Program-made: the position numbers and the translations under genes | Shown: positions 34,300 to 45,917 of the stretch, piece by piece | Layout of the letters: the number at the start of each line of letters is the position of its first letter | How positions within the stretch are numbered: position 1 is the first letter of the stretch | Source of the DNA: Ricinus communis | Taxonomy: Eukaryota; Streptophyta; Magnoliopsida; Malpighiales; Euphorbiaceae | NCBI RefSeq assembly: GCF_019578655.1 | Contig: NC_063261.1 | Span: 7,572,446-7,636,445, forward strand | Length of the DNA: 64,000 nt | Direction of reading: 5' to 3' | Notes under the pieces: model-generated | What the model was told of the DNA's origin: nothing | Databases searched by the model: none | What the model saw: the letters and a program-made list of their open reading frames with translations, nothing else

Positions 34300-35789
34300 T
34301 GATATCATTGATATTACACATGTTTGCATGCTTATTTTGAGTTATTTTTAAGGCAAATTATGTGTTTTTGTATTAGAATCATCTTGTTTTAGTTTCCTTT
34401 GTGTCTAAGGTATTTTTCTAGCTACATCATTAAAGTTAGACAGATATCAGACCGAAATCGGGAAAAAATGAACGAATCGGGCGCGTTAGACTAGTCAACA
34501 AGCCCGTGTAGAGAAGCACAGTTAGGGTCAAAGTGCATGCTAAAATTCCTTACCTATGGCGAGGAAGAAACAATTTGCAATACGGTGCCCGAGAGTAACA
34601 CGGCCTAGGAGTATGCCCGTGCTGAGCAGCATGGACCAAATCCAAGCCGTGCTAAAAGAAGGCTAGATGTACAATTTTAGCCCAACACGGCATGGATCTA
34701 GGCACGTCCCAAATCCAAGCCGTATTGGATCGCGAAGCCTAGTTTAAAAGAAAAGAAAAAGAAAGAGAAAGGAAATTCTGGAGAGAGAGGAAACTTTGGG
34801 ATATTCTAGACAGACTTTGAGACCAACCTTTCAGACTATCAAGAAGAGAAAAACGAAAACGAATTCCACTTCAACATCAACCAGATAGTTGTTCTTGAGA
34901 ATTGGATTGAAGATTCAAAGGAAAATAGGAAGAGATCTTGAACTACAAAGATTGGATACAAAGTTATTCAAGAGGGGATAGCATTTCCACCATTGGAAAA
35001 AAGGGTGTACATGTTCTTTTCGATTCTTGTTTACTTTGTATTTGATTTTTATGTTATTTTAATCATGAACATGTGTAACTAATCTTATTAAACCCATTTG
35101 GGGGTGATCTTTAGCTATGCTAGGTTTTTTTATGCTTAATTGATTGAATTGTTGATTTCAAATTGTAATTTTCATTCAAGTATAATAAAATCTATTATTT
35201 CTTCTTCATTATTGAATCAATTTAAGAACTCCTTTGTAATTGAGAAATTAAATTGAGTTTGGACAATTGCTTGTGTGATTAAGTGATTTGCATCTTAGAG
35301 ATAAGTGTAATAACTTACTGTAATAAGAACTAGACAATCTTATCAGCGGTAATTTATAGATTAATGCTATTCTAAAATCAATTGTTAGGAAGAGATTCCA
35401 ACTTTAGATCCACAGGATTTGGAACTGGTTAACTTGAGAGAGAGGCCAATTCATTTAAGAAATTTTTCAGAGATCACAATTCTTAATCAATCAATTCATA
35501 AATTATTATTTTTAAGCCGGCTAGCTAAAGAGATCCCCAATTGGGTTAACTCATCTCATTGTCTTTTTCAAACTTTCATTCTCTTTGTTAAAATTTAGTT
35601 TTCATTTGCATTCTCAATTATTTTTAGTTAATGATCTTCACCATCTTTTGATTGATTAGATAATAGGAATAGCGTAGTAGCGTCAGCTTCTTAGTTCCCG
35701 TAGGATACGACATTGATACTTACCATAGCTAGATTACATTCAATAGGTGCACTTGCTTGTAGATTGTTAGTCGTGTTTAGCTCGCATCA
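34300..35789 (+). repeat. 3' LTR of the Athila-like element
   Basis: 1490 bp, starts TGATATCATTGATATTACAC and ends GCTCGCATCA. It resembles the LARD LTRs in overall plan: a similar start, a GC-rich block with CACGGC/GCCGTG words at 34580-34735, and a block GGAAGAGATTCCAACTTTAG near 35388. Its end differs, so it is a sister family rather than the direct parent. Confidence 0.75.
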
Positions 35790-36739
35790 CTATATATACT
35801 CTATTTTTGCTCCATATCTCAAATTAGAGTTGAATTGATTAATGGTGAAGAAGCGAATGGTACTGTTTAATGGATTGAAGCTCCTGCATACATTGATAGA
35901 AATATTTGACCGGAAGTTTGTCACAAGCTAGGCATGATGAAGAAAACTAATAAAGAAGTAGTATTAATTCTAATATAAAATATTAGACTGCACTAGTAAG
36001 CAAACGTGAAAGTGGCTGAAAAATAAATAGAATAATAAATAGGAACTACTATTAGGAACAGTTTTATTAAAGATAAACCATAATTTTATAAAGTTGAGAC
36101 TAAAGTCATGGTTTCAAAAATTTTATAAAGCTTCGTTTGATTGCCAATAAAATAAAGGAAAGATAATATAAACTCTATTACAGCTTTAGGTTGTATTATA
36201 TCCAAAGAATATTATGGAATTGAATGAGAGTTTTACTCTTAGCACATTTACCAAAATGAGATGTGCTAATGGAATACTTCTATTATCATTAAATAGTGTA
36301 TGAAGAAAACATTTATTTTTATTAATAATGAAGCTTTTTTTCTTTCTTTTACAAAAATTACTGAAAATATTCTAAATATTGCACAACATCTAACCATGGC
36401 AAGTAATACTTACACTGTAAAGCTTGCTCATCTTTAGACACCAGTTCTCTATAAAATCTGCATTAAAGGCCAATTCAAGTTCACATTCTTTATATAAGAT
36501 TTCTTGAGATTTTATTGTTCTTTCACTGTATTCTTTCATTAATGCAAAATTGAGAAGAAATAGAAAGGCTAAAAGAAAAAGAAGATGAAGTGTCAGACCA
36601 CTTCTCTTGTCAATCAAAGAAAATTAACGGATGTTTACTCCGTTTATTGCTAGGTGCATGAATAATAGATTTTTGATAGTTTAATAGCTTTCTTGCACCC
36701 AAAAGTAGTTTAAGAGCCAATCCATTCATCGTCCTAAAT
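35790..36739. other. no feature recognised
   Basis: AT-rich DNA between two retroelements. The minus-strand open frame at 36390-36617 begins at TTG and has only a hydrophobic stretch; I do not call it a gene. Confidence 0.5.
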
Positions 36740-39700
36740 GTTAAGGGCAAAAATGTACCTTTTCCTATGATTTGGAGGATCCATTAGACCATGTTAATAA
36801 TTTTAATATCGGGTGCATGGTTTTTTCAACAACCCTAAAAGAAAGCGCTCATAAGTGGTATAGAGCTTACCAAATTGCTCGATATACAACTTTGTTATGC
36901 TTGCTGAATTATTCAAAGCTTGGTTCATCACCAGCATACCTCCAAAAAAGAGATCCAGGGATCTAAAGACGTGTATTTAGAGATGAGATGAAAGCTTGAA
37001 AGACTTTATTAGAAGATTTAACAAGGAAGCTGTCTAGGTAGAGAAGCTCAACCAAGATACAGCTGCAGATGCAATGATCGATAATACCTGCATAAACAAG
37101 TTCAAAGATTAGCTAACTGTTGACCCATTAGAGTTATATGCCGAGCTTATGGACTGAGCTCATGGTTTTATCAAGTTAGATGAAGACTATTGACGTAGAA
37201 GGAGAACCGACAATGACAATCGGTCAAAAGGGAAATCCAACAGCCCAAGCAAGGGTTTTAGGATAACAGTAGGAGGAGTGATTCCAGGAGTAGTAATGAG
37301 AAAGACTTTATTCCTATGAATACATCAAGGACCAGCATCTTGGTGTGAGTTCAGAAGAATAAAGGTGATATCAAAGGATCTAAAGAATAGAGATCTGGAG
37401 GGGGTCTCCAAGTGATGTGCATAGTTTTACACATATTTGCTTGCATATTATTGTATATTTTCTTAGCAATTATTGTGCTTTTATTCCAAGATCACCCGTG
37501 TTTTGTGTTCTTTTGCATTTTAGGAGAATTTATAGGTCCATCATCAGTGTTTGAGTAATTTTAGATCAATACATGTGAAAACGGACGGGAATTCATCAAA
37601 ATTGGATAAGGGCTCGAATTTCAAACATTAAGCACGGCCTAGGTCAAGGCCGTGCTGATCAGCAAGGCCTGGACTCTAGCCGTGCTCAACCCATTAGCCT
37701 TTGATCCTCAAATATGGTGTTTTGGCATAGTTTCTGAGGCTATCACGGCCTCCAGTACGGCCCGTGGTGGCTCAGCACCGGTGAAGGCACGGTCAGGGAG
37801 AAGAGGCTGATTTTTCGGGACTTGGAGGTTTAACGCCGACCAAAGCCAGGCTTGGGCATACCGTGTTGACCAAAGACGTGTTGAGCAGCATGCTGAAACA
37901 TTTATATAGGCAAAATTGAGTTCTTTTGGAGGTGGTTCGATTTTTTGACTTGATCTTAGATATACATGCATAAGTCATCTTTTCCTAGACTTCAATACTC
38001 GACTTTAGGGTACTATTTCATCTATTGAAAGAAGGATTACATTGGTTTTAACATCCAATTGAAGATCAAGATGAGATTTAGAGGCATTCAAGATGCAATT
38101 TAGGGTTCATCAATCAGATTTGGGGATTTTGAGCTGTTCATCCAATTCGATGGAAAAGGGTGTATCTATTTCATTTTCTTTATTCTTTCATTTTCTTTAT
38201 TCTTTCATTGTTATTGAATTCCTAATTGTTTGAGACATGAACATATGTAGCTAGATTGATTAAACCTATTGGGATTTCCTTACTATGTTGGCTTAGTACT
38301 AAATTGTTAGATTATGTGAGTTCTTTTTGTATTCTTCTTGCTTTCAGTATTAATAAGATATCGCATTATTCATGAGACGTTGTGAATTGTGTTCCTTAGA
38401 TTGCTTTATGTAATTGAGAAATTCATTAAGTAATTGGAATTTTGAATAGCAAGAACTAGTTAATGATCACTTAGAGATAATGGTAATTAGCTAGCCGGAT
38501 TAAGAATTAACAAAGCTTAATAGAGGCAGATTAAAGCTTAATACTAACTTAATAATCAATCATTAGGAAGAGATTCCAACTTTAGGTTCTTAGGTTTAGG
38601 AATTCAATTATCTCGAGGGGGAGACCGAATTCAGTTAAGAATTCGTCCACAGGTAGCATAATTGGATTCATCAATCTGTTATCTTTTGTTTGATTGCCAA
38701 CTAGTTTAGATTCCCTTTGGGTTTGCATTTCTTGTCTTGATTGTTTCATTCATTTATTCATTCTTGCATCTCATTTAGAACTCAGTTTCTAGTTATTAGC
38801 AAATTTAGAATTCATCCATTATATATTTTAGGTTAGATAACAAAGAACGAAGTAGTAACTCTGGGTTTTCACTTTCCCAAGAATAAGACCTTGATACTCG
38901 CCATTAGTGCTAGATTGCATCGATAGGTTCACTGCCTTAGATTGTAGCTACATAAATAGCCTATCACCAAGAAAGAGAGATAATTAAAGGAAGATATTTA
39001 TATGATCTTTGGTGGAGCTATATTTGCGGCTAAGAGCTCCAAAAGAAAAGGAGGCTGAGTTATGATGGCCGAAAATGAAAAGCTCCTCGATATAGTATTT
39101 TTAGAGAAGGATGGAGAAGGAACTGAAATGTCTCATCAAGATGCCTTAGTAGTCCCGGGATTCATTGAGAATTACTAGGTAAGGAGGCTATTTGTGGATC
39201 ATCGAAGTGCGGTTAACATTGTGACTTTATAGTGGTACAAAGCTATTAGTAGAGGAGTAATGAATCTGAAGCCATGTATGACTCCTCCGCTCGGGTTAAA
39301 TAGCCAGCCAGTACAGCCTTTAGGGTTAGTTGAGTTAACAGTAGAGCTCGGAGAAGAAATGAGGAAAGCGGATAGAATCAAGGGTCGGACCAAGAAGTGG
39401 CGAACTTCCTTCATGATAATTAATATTCTGTTTACATATAATATAGTCTTCAGATGACCTATGTTGATGGAAACAAAGGCAGCAACGAGCATCAACTATC
39501 TTAAGATGAAAATTCCAACTTCTAGAGGGTTCATCACTATGCTTAGTAATCAAAAGATGGCAAGAGAGTGTTATCTTACTATGTTGAAAGGAACATGCCA
39601 AGCACTCCTTGTAGAGGCTTTGATGCATCCAAACCTAGAAGGCCATCAAAAGTAAAGCCGATGGGAGAGCTAAGAAAGTTCTCTTTGGGAGGAGATCTAG

Positions 39701-39975
39701 AGAAAGCAGTTTAAGTCAGCACTGAATTATTCGACCAGATGATTCAAAGCATAGAGCGGGTACTCACTGAGAAAAAGCATATATTTTCTAGTTCACCTTT
39801 CGAGATAGTTGGGATCGATCTGACTATAATCTCCCATCAATTGAATATCAACTCGGGATTTAAGATGGTCAAATAGAAAAAGATAAGTTTGTTCTTGAGA
39901 GGCAAATCACCATAGCAGAAGAAGTCAACAAGCTTCTAAAGGCCGGGTTCATCATGCTGGTGATGTAAGAATTTA
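36740..39975 (+). pseudogene. Tat-like retrotransposon, gag-protease-RT start, split by a solo LTR
   Basis: 36770-36965 reads a gag fragment (DPLDHVNNFNIGCMVFSTTLKESAHKWYRA). After the inserted LTR (37413-38966) the message resumes: IFGGA, HQDALVV and FVDHRSAVNI (about 39015-39215, protease region). Later come LTEKKHIFSSSPFEIVGIDL and EEVNKLLKAGFI near 39770-39950, the segment leading into RT. These phrases are typical of the Tat/Ogre branch of Ty3/gypsy. Many stops and frame changes. The right edge is where the sense signal ends. Confidence 0.7.
37413..38966 (+). repeat. solo LTR of the LARD family, perfect CCAAG duplication
   Basis: 1554 bp, TGATGTGCATAG...AGCCTATCA. It aligns along its whole length with the LARD1 3' LTR, including the GC-rich hairpin (AGCACGGCC/GGCCGTGCT, about 37629) and a TATA box at 37903-37910. 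It is flanked by identical CCAAG at 37408-37412 and 38967-38971. No internal sequence remains, so it formed by LTR-LTR recombination after insertion into the Tat-like element. Confidence 0.92.
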
Positions 39976-40149
39976 TTCATTTAGTAAAGGCTCAAATGGG
40001 TACACTTTGATTTCTCATGATACAACTCTTGTGACCAGCTAGTCTTTCTAAATTCTTCAATTGATTATTTCTCTCATTGCTCTGATTTTTGCTCGACCAA
40101 CCCTTTCTGAGTGTTCTAATCAGCAGACTATTTTATTATTATATTTATT

Positions 40150-43110
40150 TTTATACATAGTATTTTTTTAAGATGATATAGGCTGATTGGCTTAGAGAAC
40201 TCGTTTCCTTCAAGTCCAAAATCTTAGTGGCACCTTTAGGCAGAATTCTCTTTACCAAGTATAGGCATTTCCAGTTAGGCTCGAACTTCCCTCTTGGGTT
40301 AAATACAGTAGGTTTTAGGTGCTTCAACACTAAATTGTTGGCTTTTATCTTTACTAGCTTTACTTTCTTATTGAATGCCTTGGTTATTTGTTTCTGATAT
40401 AACTGCATGTGGTATAGGGATTTCATCCTTTTCTCTTCAACCAAAGCCAACTGTTGATATCTATGTTCGACCCATTGGTATTTTGGTATTTCAACCTCTA
40501 ATACAACTCTCAAAGACTGCAACTCTAACTCAACTAGCAATACTACTTGAGTCCTATATATCAAATAGTACGAAGTATATCCTGTCGATGTTTGCTCAGT
40601 TGTTCGATATCCTCAAAGCGTGAAGGGTAACCAAAACAACCAATCCTTATGATTCCATACCATCTTCTAGAGTATTTTCTTTAAGTTCTTTTTGGTTGCT
40701 TGCACCTCTCCATTCACCTGAGGTCTGTATGGAGAAGACCTGTGATGCTCGATCTTGTATTCTACCAATAGGTCCATCGTTTCACCCATGAACTACACAT
40801 CATTATCCATCACAACATGATATGGAATACCATATCTGCATATTATATTTCTCTCTATAAACTGAGCCATCCGTCTTACCCCCACAATAGTGAATGACTC
40901 AGCCTCAATCCAATTGGAGAAATAGTTGATTGCTACCATTATGTATCTATGACCATTCGAAGAAGGTTTTATTTCTTTCGTGATGTCTATTCCCCAAATT
41001 GCAAAAGGCTATGGTAGGATGTCAAATTATGTAATCAATCGGAGGTATGTGACTCAGATTGTTATAAAGCTGGCACTCACAGCACTCCCTTATTAGATCT
41101 ATATAATCCTTTTCCATTGTTAACTAGTAATAACCTTGATGCATAACCTTTATGGTTAACACTATATCATTCATATGAGGCCCGTACTGATGTGGAAAAG
41201 GAATAGGATCGTTTTTGGAGTGAGTTTGAGTACTTTGAATGGTAGGAAACAAATAAAAGAACAAGACACTAAGTAAAGCACTCTTAAACTTCTCCTCTCA
41301 AACACTAAGTAGTAAGAGCAAAAGGGCGTGTAAACACAAAGTAAAACACTTAGAATAATTTCACAAAGAAATCAGATTTGTTTTCAACTCTCAATGCCTA
41401 TAACACTTGGCTATGAGTTCTATTTATACTCAACCACTAGAAGAGTTACATGACATAGATAAACTCTTCAACTTCCTCCTAAAAACTGACCAGCCACAAG
41501 GATTAACATTCCCTTGTAACATCCCTAATTAAACAGCAAATAGAAGTGCTAAATAAAGAAAATCTTTGTAACAGCTATTAAAGGCTGATTACAAAGGTTC
41601 TATTACACACTTAAAACTGAAATTCCAATAGCAAATTAAACAAGGAGTAACTTCAAAAACGTCCACCTTTATGAACAGCAAAAATTAAACATAATGAGCA
41701 GCAAATATTCCCCTTTTCAAGCCTTTATTCAACCATCCAATTAAGGCAAGTGATAAAGGTTTGTTTTGATGAGAATCCCATGAAATATTCTGATTTTTGC
41801 TTAGCATTTTCATGCACTAGCAAGGCATGGACCGTAGCATTATTATCTTGTACTTGAGCTGTGTGATGGACCTCTTGTTGGACTGATTCCATATCACGTA
41901 CACTCCTTTGTGCATTTCTTCCACCACTACTTGTGCTTCTAACTTAATAACACATCGGAGCTAGACGATTGAAGTCATTCTTCTATACAATACTCCTTCA
42001 TAAATGAGGTAATCTCTGGCTTGTATCCATAATGCATATCTTTCCTTTAGAGTTGCTTCCTCATGATACACCATGCCTTCTACAAACCTCTTCAGATCAT
42101 AGAACGAAAGCTTCTCTTCTAATCCCATTTGAATTTGCATTATCTGGTCTCCCTAATAACAGGGTGCTCCTGACTTCACGATCACTAACAGCTTTATTGA
42201 AAGTCGAGGGGTTATCCCACATTGATGATAGAGCAGCCAATGCATCTAATATATGGTTTTCATCCTACGAAAAGTGTATGAATAAACACTTAAAAGAATT
42301 TCAAACCAAAGTCCTGAGGTAGTTGACATATGGCTTCAACCTTTCTTTTTACACGTCATATTCTTCGATGGCTTATTAGATCACTAGCATGGAATCCCCT
42401 GGTCCATCAACTGCTTTGCTCATGCTATTATGGCTGCTTGTGATCCAAATAAACATGCTTCATATTTCACCATGTTATTTGTTGCTTTAAAATTCAACCT
42501 TTTAGCCATTGGCAGCCTTTCTCCTTCTAGCTTGATCAAAACTACTCCTAACCCTACACCTCTTAAATTTATAGCTTCATCAAAATACTTCTTCCATTTT
42601 TTAATATCGTTTGCCACTAAATTCTCACCAGGAAACTCTAAATCCCAGGGGTCATCTCTTTCAAGTACATTCTAGCTAAAAAGCTTTACTACAGCCCTAC
42701 CCTTGACTACTTTCTTAGTGACATACTCGATGTAGAATTCTGTTAGGAGTACTAACCATATAGATAACTTTCTTGTAAGAGACAAAGTTTCAAACAGGTA
42801 TTTTATCGGGTCTATTTTTGAAATTTCTTGCACCTTATAAGATTAGAAATAATGTCTTAACTTCCTCGTGGCCCAGATCATGACTAGACACGTCTTCTCT
42901 ACGATGTTATACTTTGACTCATAAGGCAATAATTTCTTACTGAGATAATAGACCACATGCTCCATGTCATTTGGCCCACACTGCTCTACCATTACCCTTA
43001 TGGCTTCCTCATCCAAGGCTAAGTATAGAATCAACAGATTTCCATCCTTCGGCAGCTTTCTGAACAACAATCATGTGCCCTCGGTCCTATCCTTAAATCA
43101 GAAAAATGTA
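40150..43110 (-). pseudogene. Tat-like retrotransposon pol remainder, inverted
   Basis: Reading down the minus strand: RNase H (LYLALDEEAIRVMVEQCGPN, VVYYLSKKLLPYESKYN, 43070-42843); a second, archaeal-type RNase H that marks the Tat branch (YFDEAINLRGVGLGVVLI, FKATNNMVKYEACLFG, 42617-42420); decayed integrase core (about 41200-40650); then the integrase C-terminal region (LKPTVFNPRGKFEPNWK, 40350-40250). Heavily broken. It supplies the parts missing from the plus-strand piece ending at 39975. Confidence 0.7.
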
Positions 43111-43940
43111 TTTTTATAATGATTAGATCCTCTTTCACAAGGATGATCCTCCTATTTTTGCTTCTTGGTCAGAAGCTTCCTACTGGTCTTTGACCCCATA
43201 AAATCTTAGCTAAAGCCTACCTTCAATATTGCTCTCGGACGAAACTCCTCGAGCCACACTATAAATCGAATTGGGCAGCCACAATGATTCTTCCTTTAAT
43301 CAATCTCTCGACTAAGAAAATCCTTCTTCATAGACACTATATGTTAGGAGCTACGCATTTTGGTTGAGGCACGTCAACTCTTTTTATTTCAAATTTGCCC
43401 CCATGACCATTACACTTCTCGACTTGACAATTCTCTTTGGCCATTACACTTCTCGACTTGACAATTCTCTTTGGCCTTCCTTCTTAAAATCGTGAAATTA
43501 TTGCAGATCTTAAATTTGAAGTTCCTTCGAAAATCACTCCTAAAGCCAAAAATACTTCAATTATAGCAACTTCATTCAATTGTTTCGGAAGGACACCATT
43601 ATTGCTGACCAATTTGAACATATTAGTTTTCTAACCTGTTTTCTTTGCAAATTTGTGTATTGTTCTATTCTATTAAAGTAACCAAATAATTCTTCAAACT
43701 AGCATCAGCCTTAGCCGACAGACATTCTTACTTTAGGTCTCTTGATACTTTCTTACAAATACTGTGGCCTTCACGAATTATTACGCTTTGGAAAAGATAA
43801 ATCTTTACATAATATCAATGGACCCCTTTGGATCGTGCAACTTTCCCGATCTAGTCCAAGATTTTCCTCTATACCCAGACACTGCCATCTATCATGGATA
43901 ATGGGTTGTCGGTCTAACTCCAAAGTTCAACCATATTCAA
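43111..43940. other. degenerate repeat DNA with a 34-bp tandem duplication
   Basis: No reliable coding call. 43407-43440 and 43441-43474 are identical 34-mers, a recent head-to-tail duplication. The part before it may be further decayed Tat sequence. Confidence 0.5.
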
Positions 43941-45310
43941 GATGTTATTTCATTCTTGTGCTCTACTACTAATATGAATACTGATTACTTTCATACACTC
44001 CTCATAAGTCCCTTGTATCCTTCCTGGTATGATTTTAATTGGATGGAGTATGAGTCTGATGACAACCAGGATCAAGCCAAACTGAACATCTCTACTCCGA
44101 GTTGGTCCAACATGATTCTCTCCCGTGACCTTCATTATGGAATCTCTGTTGATAATTCGGTTAACAACAAACGTGGGGTGGAAGCTTATTTTATTAATTT
44201 TTATGCTCGACAAGTCGATTTTCACCAACCTCTCATGAACAATGGGTAGCTGATCTTTTTAATACATGCAAAGAGTTGGAACACACTCTTTTCCCTGTTG
44301 AAGAAGCTAAGGATATAGAGCGCATCCCTATTGGAAGGATTGACTATAGACAAAGCTTGTATGGCATTTGAACAAATCGGGCAAATTCACAGTAGATTTG
44401 GGGGTTATGATTTCCTGACTATATTGGCGGTTGGGAGTGTAATTCATAGGCCTTCATCATCAATAGGAATGCGCCCCAAAGATTGGAAATTAGTATGGAA
44501 TCTGAAGGTAATTCCTAGCTAATCAACGGAACCTGTATAAAAGGAAAATGTGCCTCCAGTCCCATCTACAAGTTGTGGGAATTAGAAGATGAAACTCTAG
44601 TGCACTCCGTCTTTTACACTGCTATCATGCTAGGGCTGTGTGGTTTGGTAGTTGTTTGGGTATTTGGAGTGGAAATACTCAAAATGTCAATTTTGTTGAG
44701 TGGTGGAAGATGGTGAGGTCAGGGCTAGACAGTAGCTGGGGGTGGAAGAAGATGGTGTAAGGATACCTGTGATGCGTTCCGAAATCTGGAAAGTGAGGAA
44801 TGAGATGTTTGAAGGGAACAAAATCAGTCCTTACCAAATTCTTACTAAGGTCAACATACGTATTGTTGATCTAAGTCTTTTAGACAAGGCTGTTGTAGTG
44901 CCCGTGTTAGAAGGAAATAACACGGATAGTAATAGAGATAGGGAGAAGTGGTAGAAACCACCTGTAGGCAGTGTTAATAATGAATTGTGATACTTCCTTT
45001 TCAGTAAGTAAAGGCCAAGGAAATATTGCATTCTTGTGGAGATCATATGGGGAAAGATTTTGGTAGCCAAAGGCTAGGGCGATAAAACTACAGGTCAGTC
45101 TTTGTAGCTGAAGCTGAGTCAATGACGAAGGCAATTGGTTTTATTCATTGAAGGCACCGACTGGTCAAAAGCGTACGGTGAATCAGATGCTAAAGTGATT
45201 CAATTTATGTTTTTGAACACATTCATAGGCAAGCCAATAGAGTGCTGACTGGCTTTCAGAAAATGTAAATATGGCTCTACTGAGTTTGGATGTATCTTCA
45301 ATTACTGAGT
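43941..45310 (+). pseudogene. LINE (L1-type) 3' remnant
   Basis: Pieces in different frames read like the end of a plant non-LTR retrotransposon. About 44260-44340 gives HTLFPVEEAKDIERIPIGRI. About 44480-44510 gives DWKLVWNLKVIP. The zinc-knuckle region is around 44560-44660 (cysteines and HSVF). About 44775-44830 gives EIWKVRNEMFEGNKIS. An RNase H-like tail with VAEAESMTKAIG lies near 45100. Order and content match the L1 C-terminal half as I know it. The 5' end is missing and no clear poly-A tail or target duplication was found. Confidence 0.6.
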
Positions 45311-45917
45311 AATGAATAATAACATAGTTCTGGTTCCCAAATAAAAAAGAAAGTTGAAAGGGTCCTTTTCTAAAATAAAAACATTTTTTATTTTCTAAAT
45401 TTATAAAAATAATTTTTGAAGAGAAGCACGTAATTGATATTTTCTTCAAAAATAAGAACAGTTCATAAAAAAAAAAAAAAAAACTAAGAAAAAATGTTCA
45501 ATATACTGAATCAAAAAATTTCAAAATTTATTTTTCTTTTAAACACCTAGCAGTAGTTCACGAAAACAATAATAACCCAACAACTCACAAAAATTATGGT
45601 AGAAAAATGCTGTACATCAATCCAGAAAAGAACAAGGAAATAAGTAAATAAGACAGAAAATAATACGACATGTAACACTTGCATTGATGAAAATTAGATT
45701 ACAGAAGCAAAATGAGCCACCATTTATGGGCGTCCGGTGCAAATACTTCTCTTGTTCCAAAAAGCACTCTATTTACCCCCTCTGGTGGGAAACATATGTG
45801 CACTTCTAAACGTATTACAATTTGTCAAGTTAATGATTCTACTGCACAATTACCAGTGCATACAGAAGTTCCAAAATGAAGTTGCCTAGAGAAACTTGTG
45901 ACTATAAAACAGTTGCA

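Larger units (their letters stand above)
27290..35789 (+). mobile_element. 5'-truncated Athila-like Ty3/gypsy retrotransposon
   Basis: Carries, in order, gag, protease, RT, RNase H, integrase, a 1.8-kb noncoding tail and a 3' LTR. The lineage call rests on several traits: gag phrases ([21 protein letters not shown]), the FMDD form of the RT active site, the conserved hairpin after pol, and similarity of the tail and LTR to LARD elements with a tRNA-Asp primer site. No 5' LTR is visible, so the left edge is approximate and no target duplication can be tested (the 3' flank is CTATA). Confidence 0.85.

Noticed and set aside
36390..36617. 75-codon minus-strand frame with a hydrophobic segment
   Set aside because: It begins at TTG, not ATG, and shows no conserved motif or gene context.
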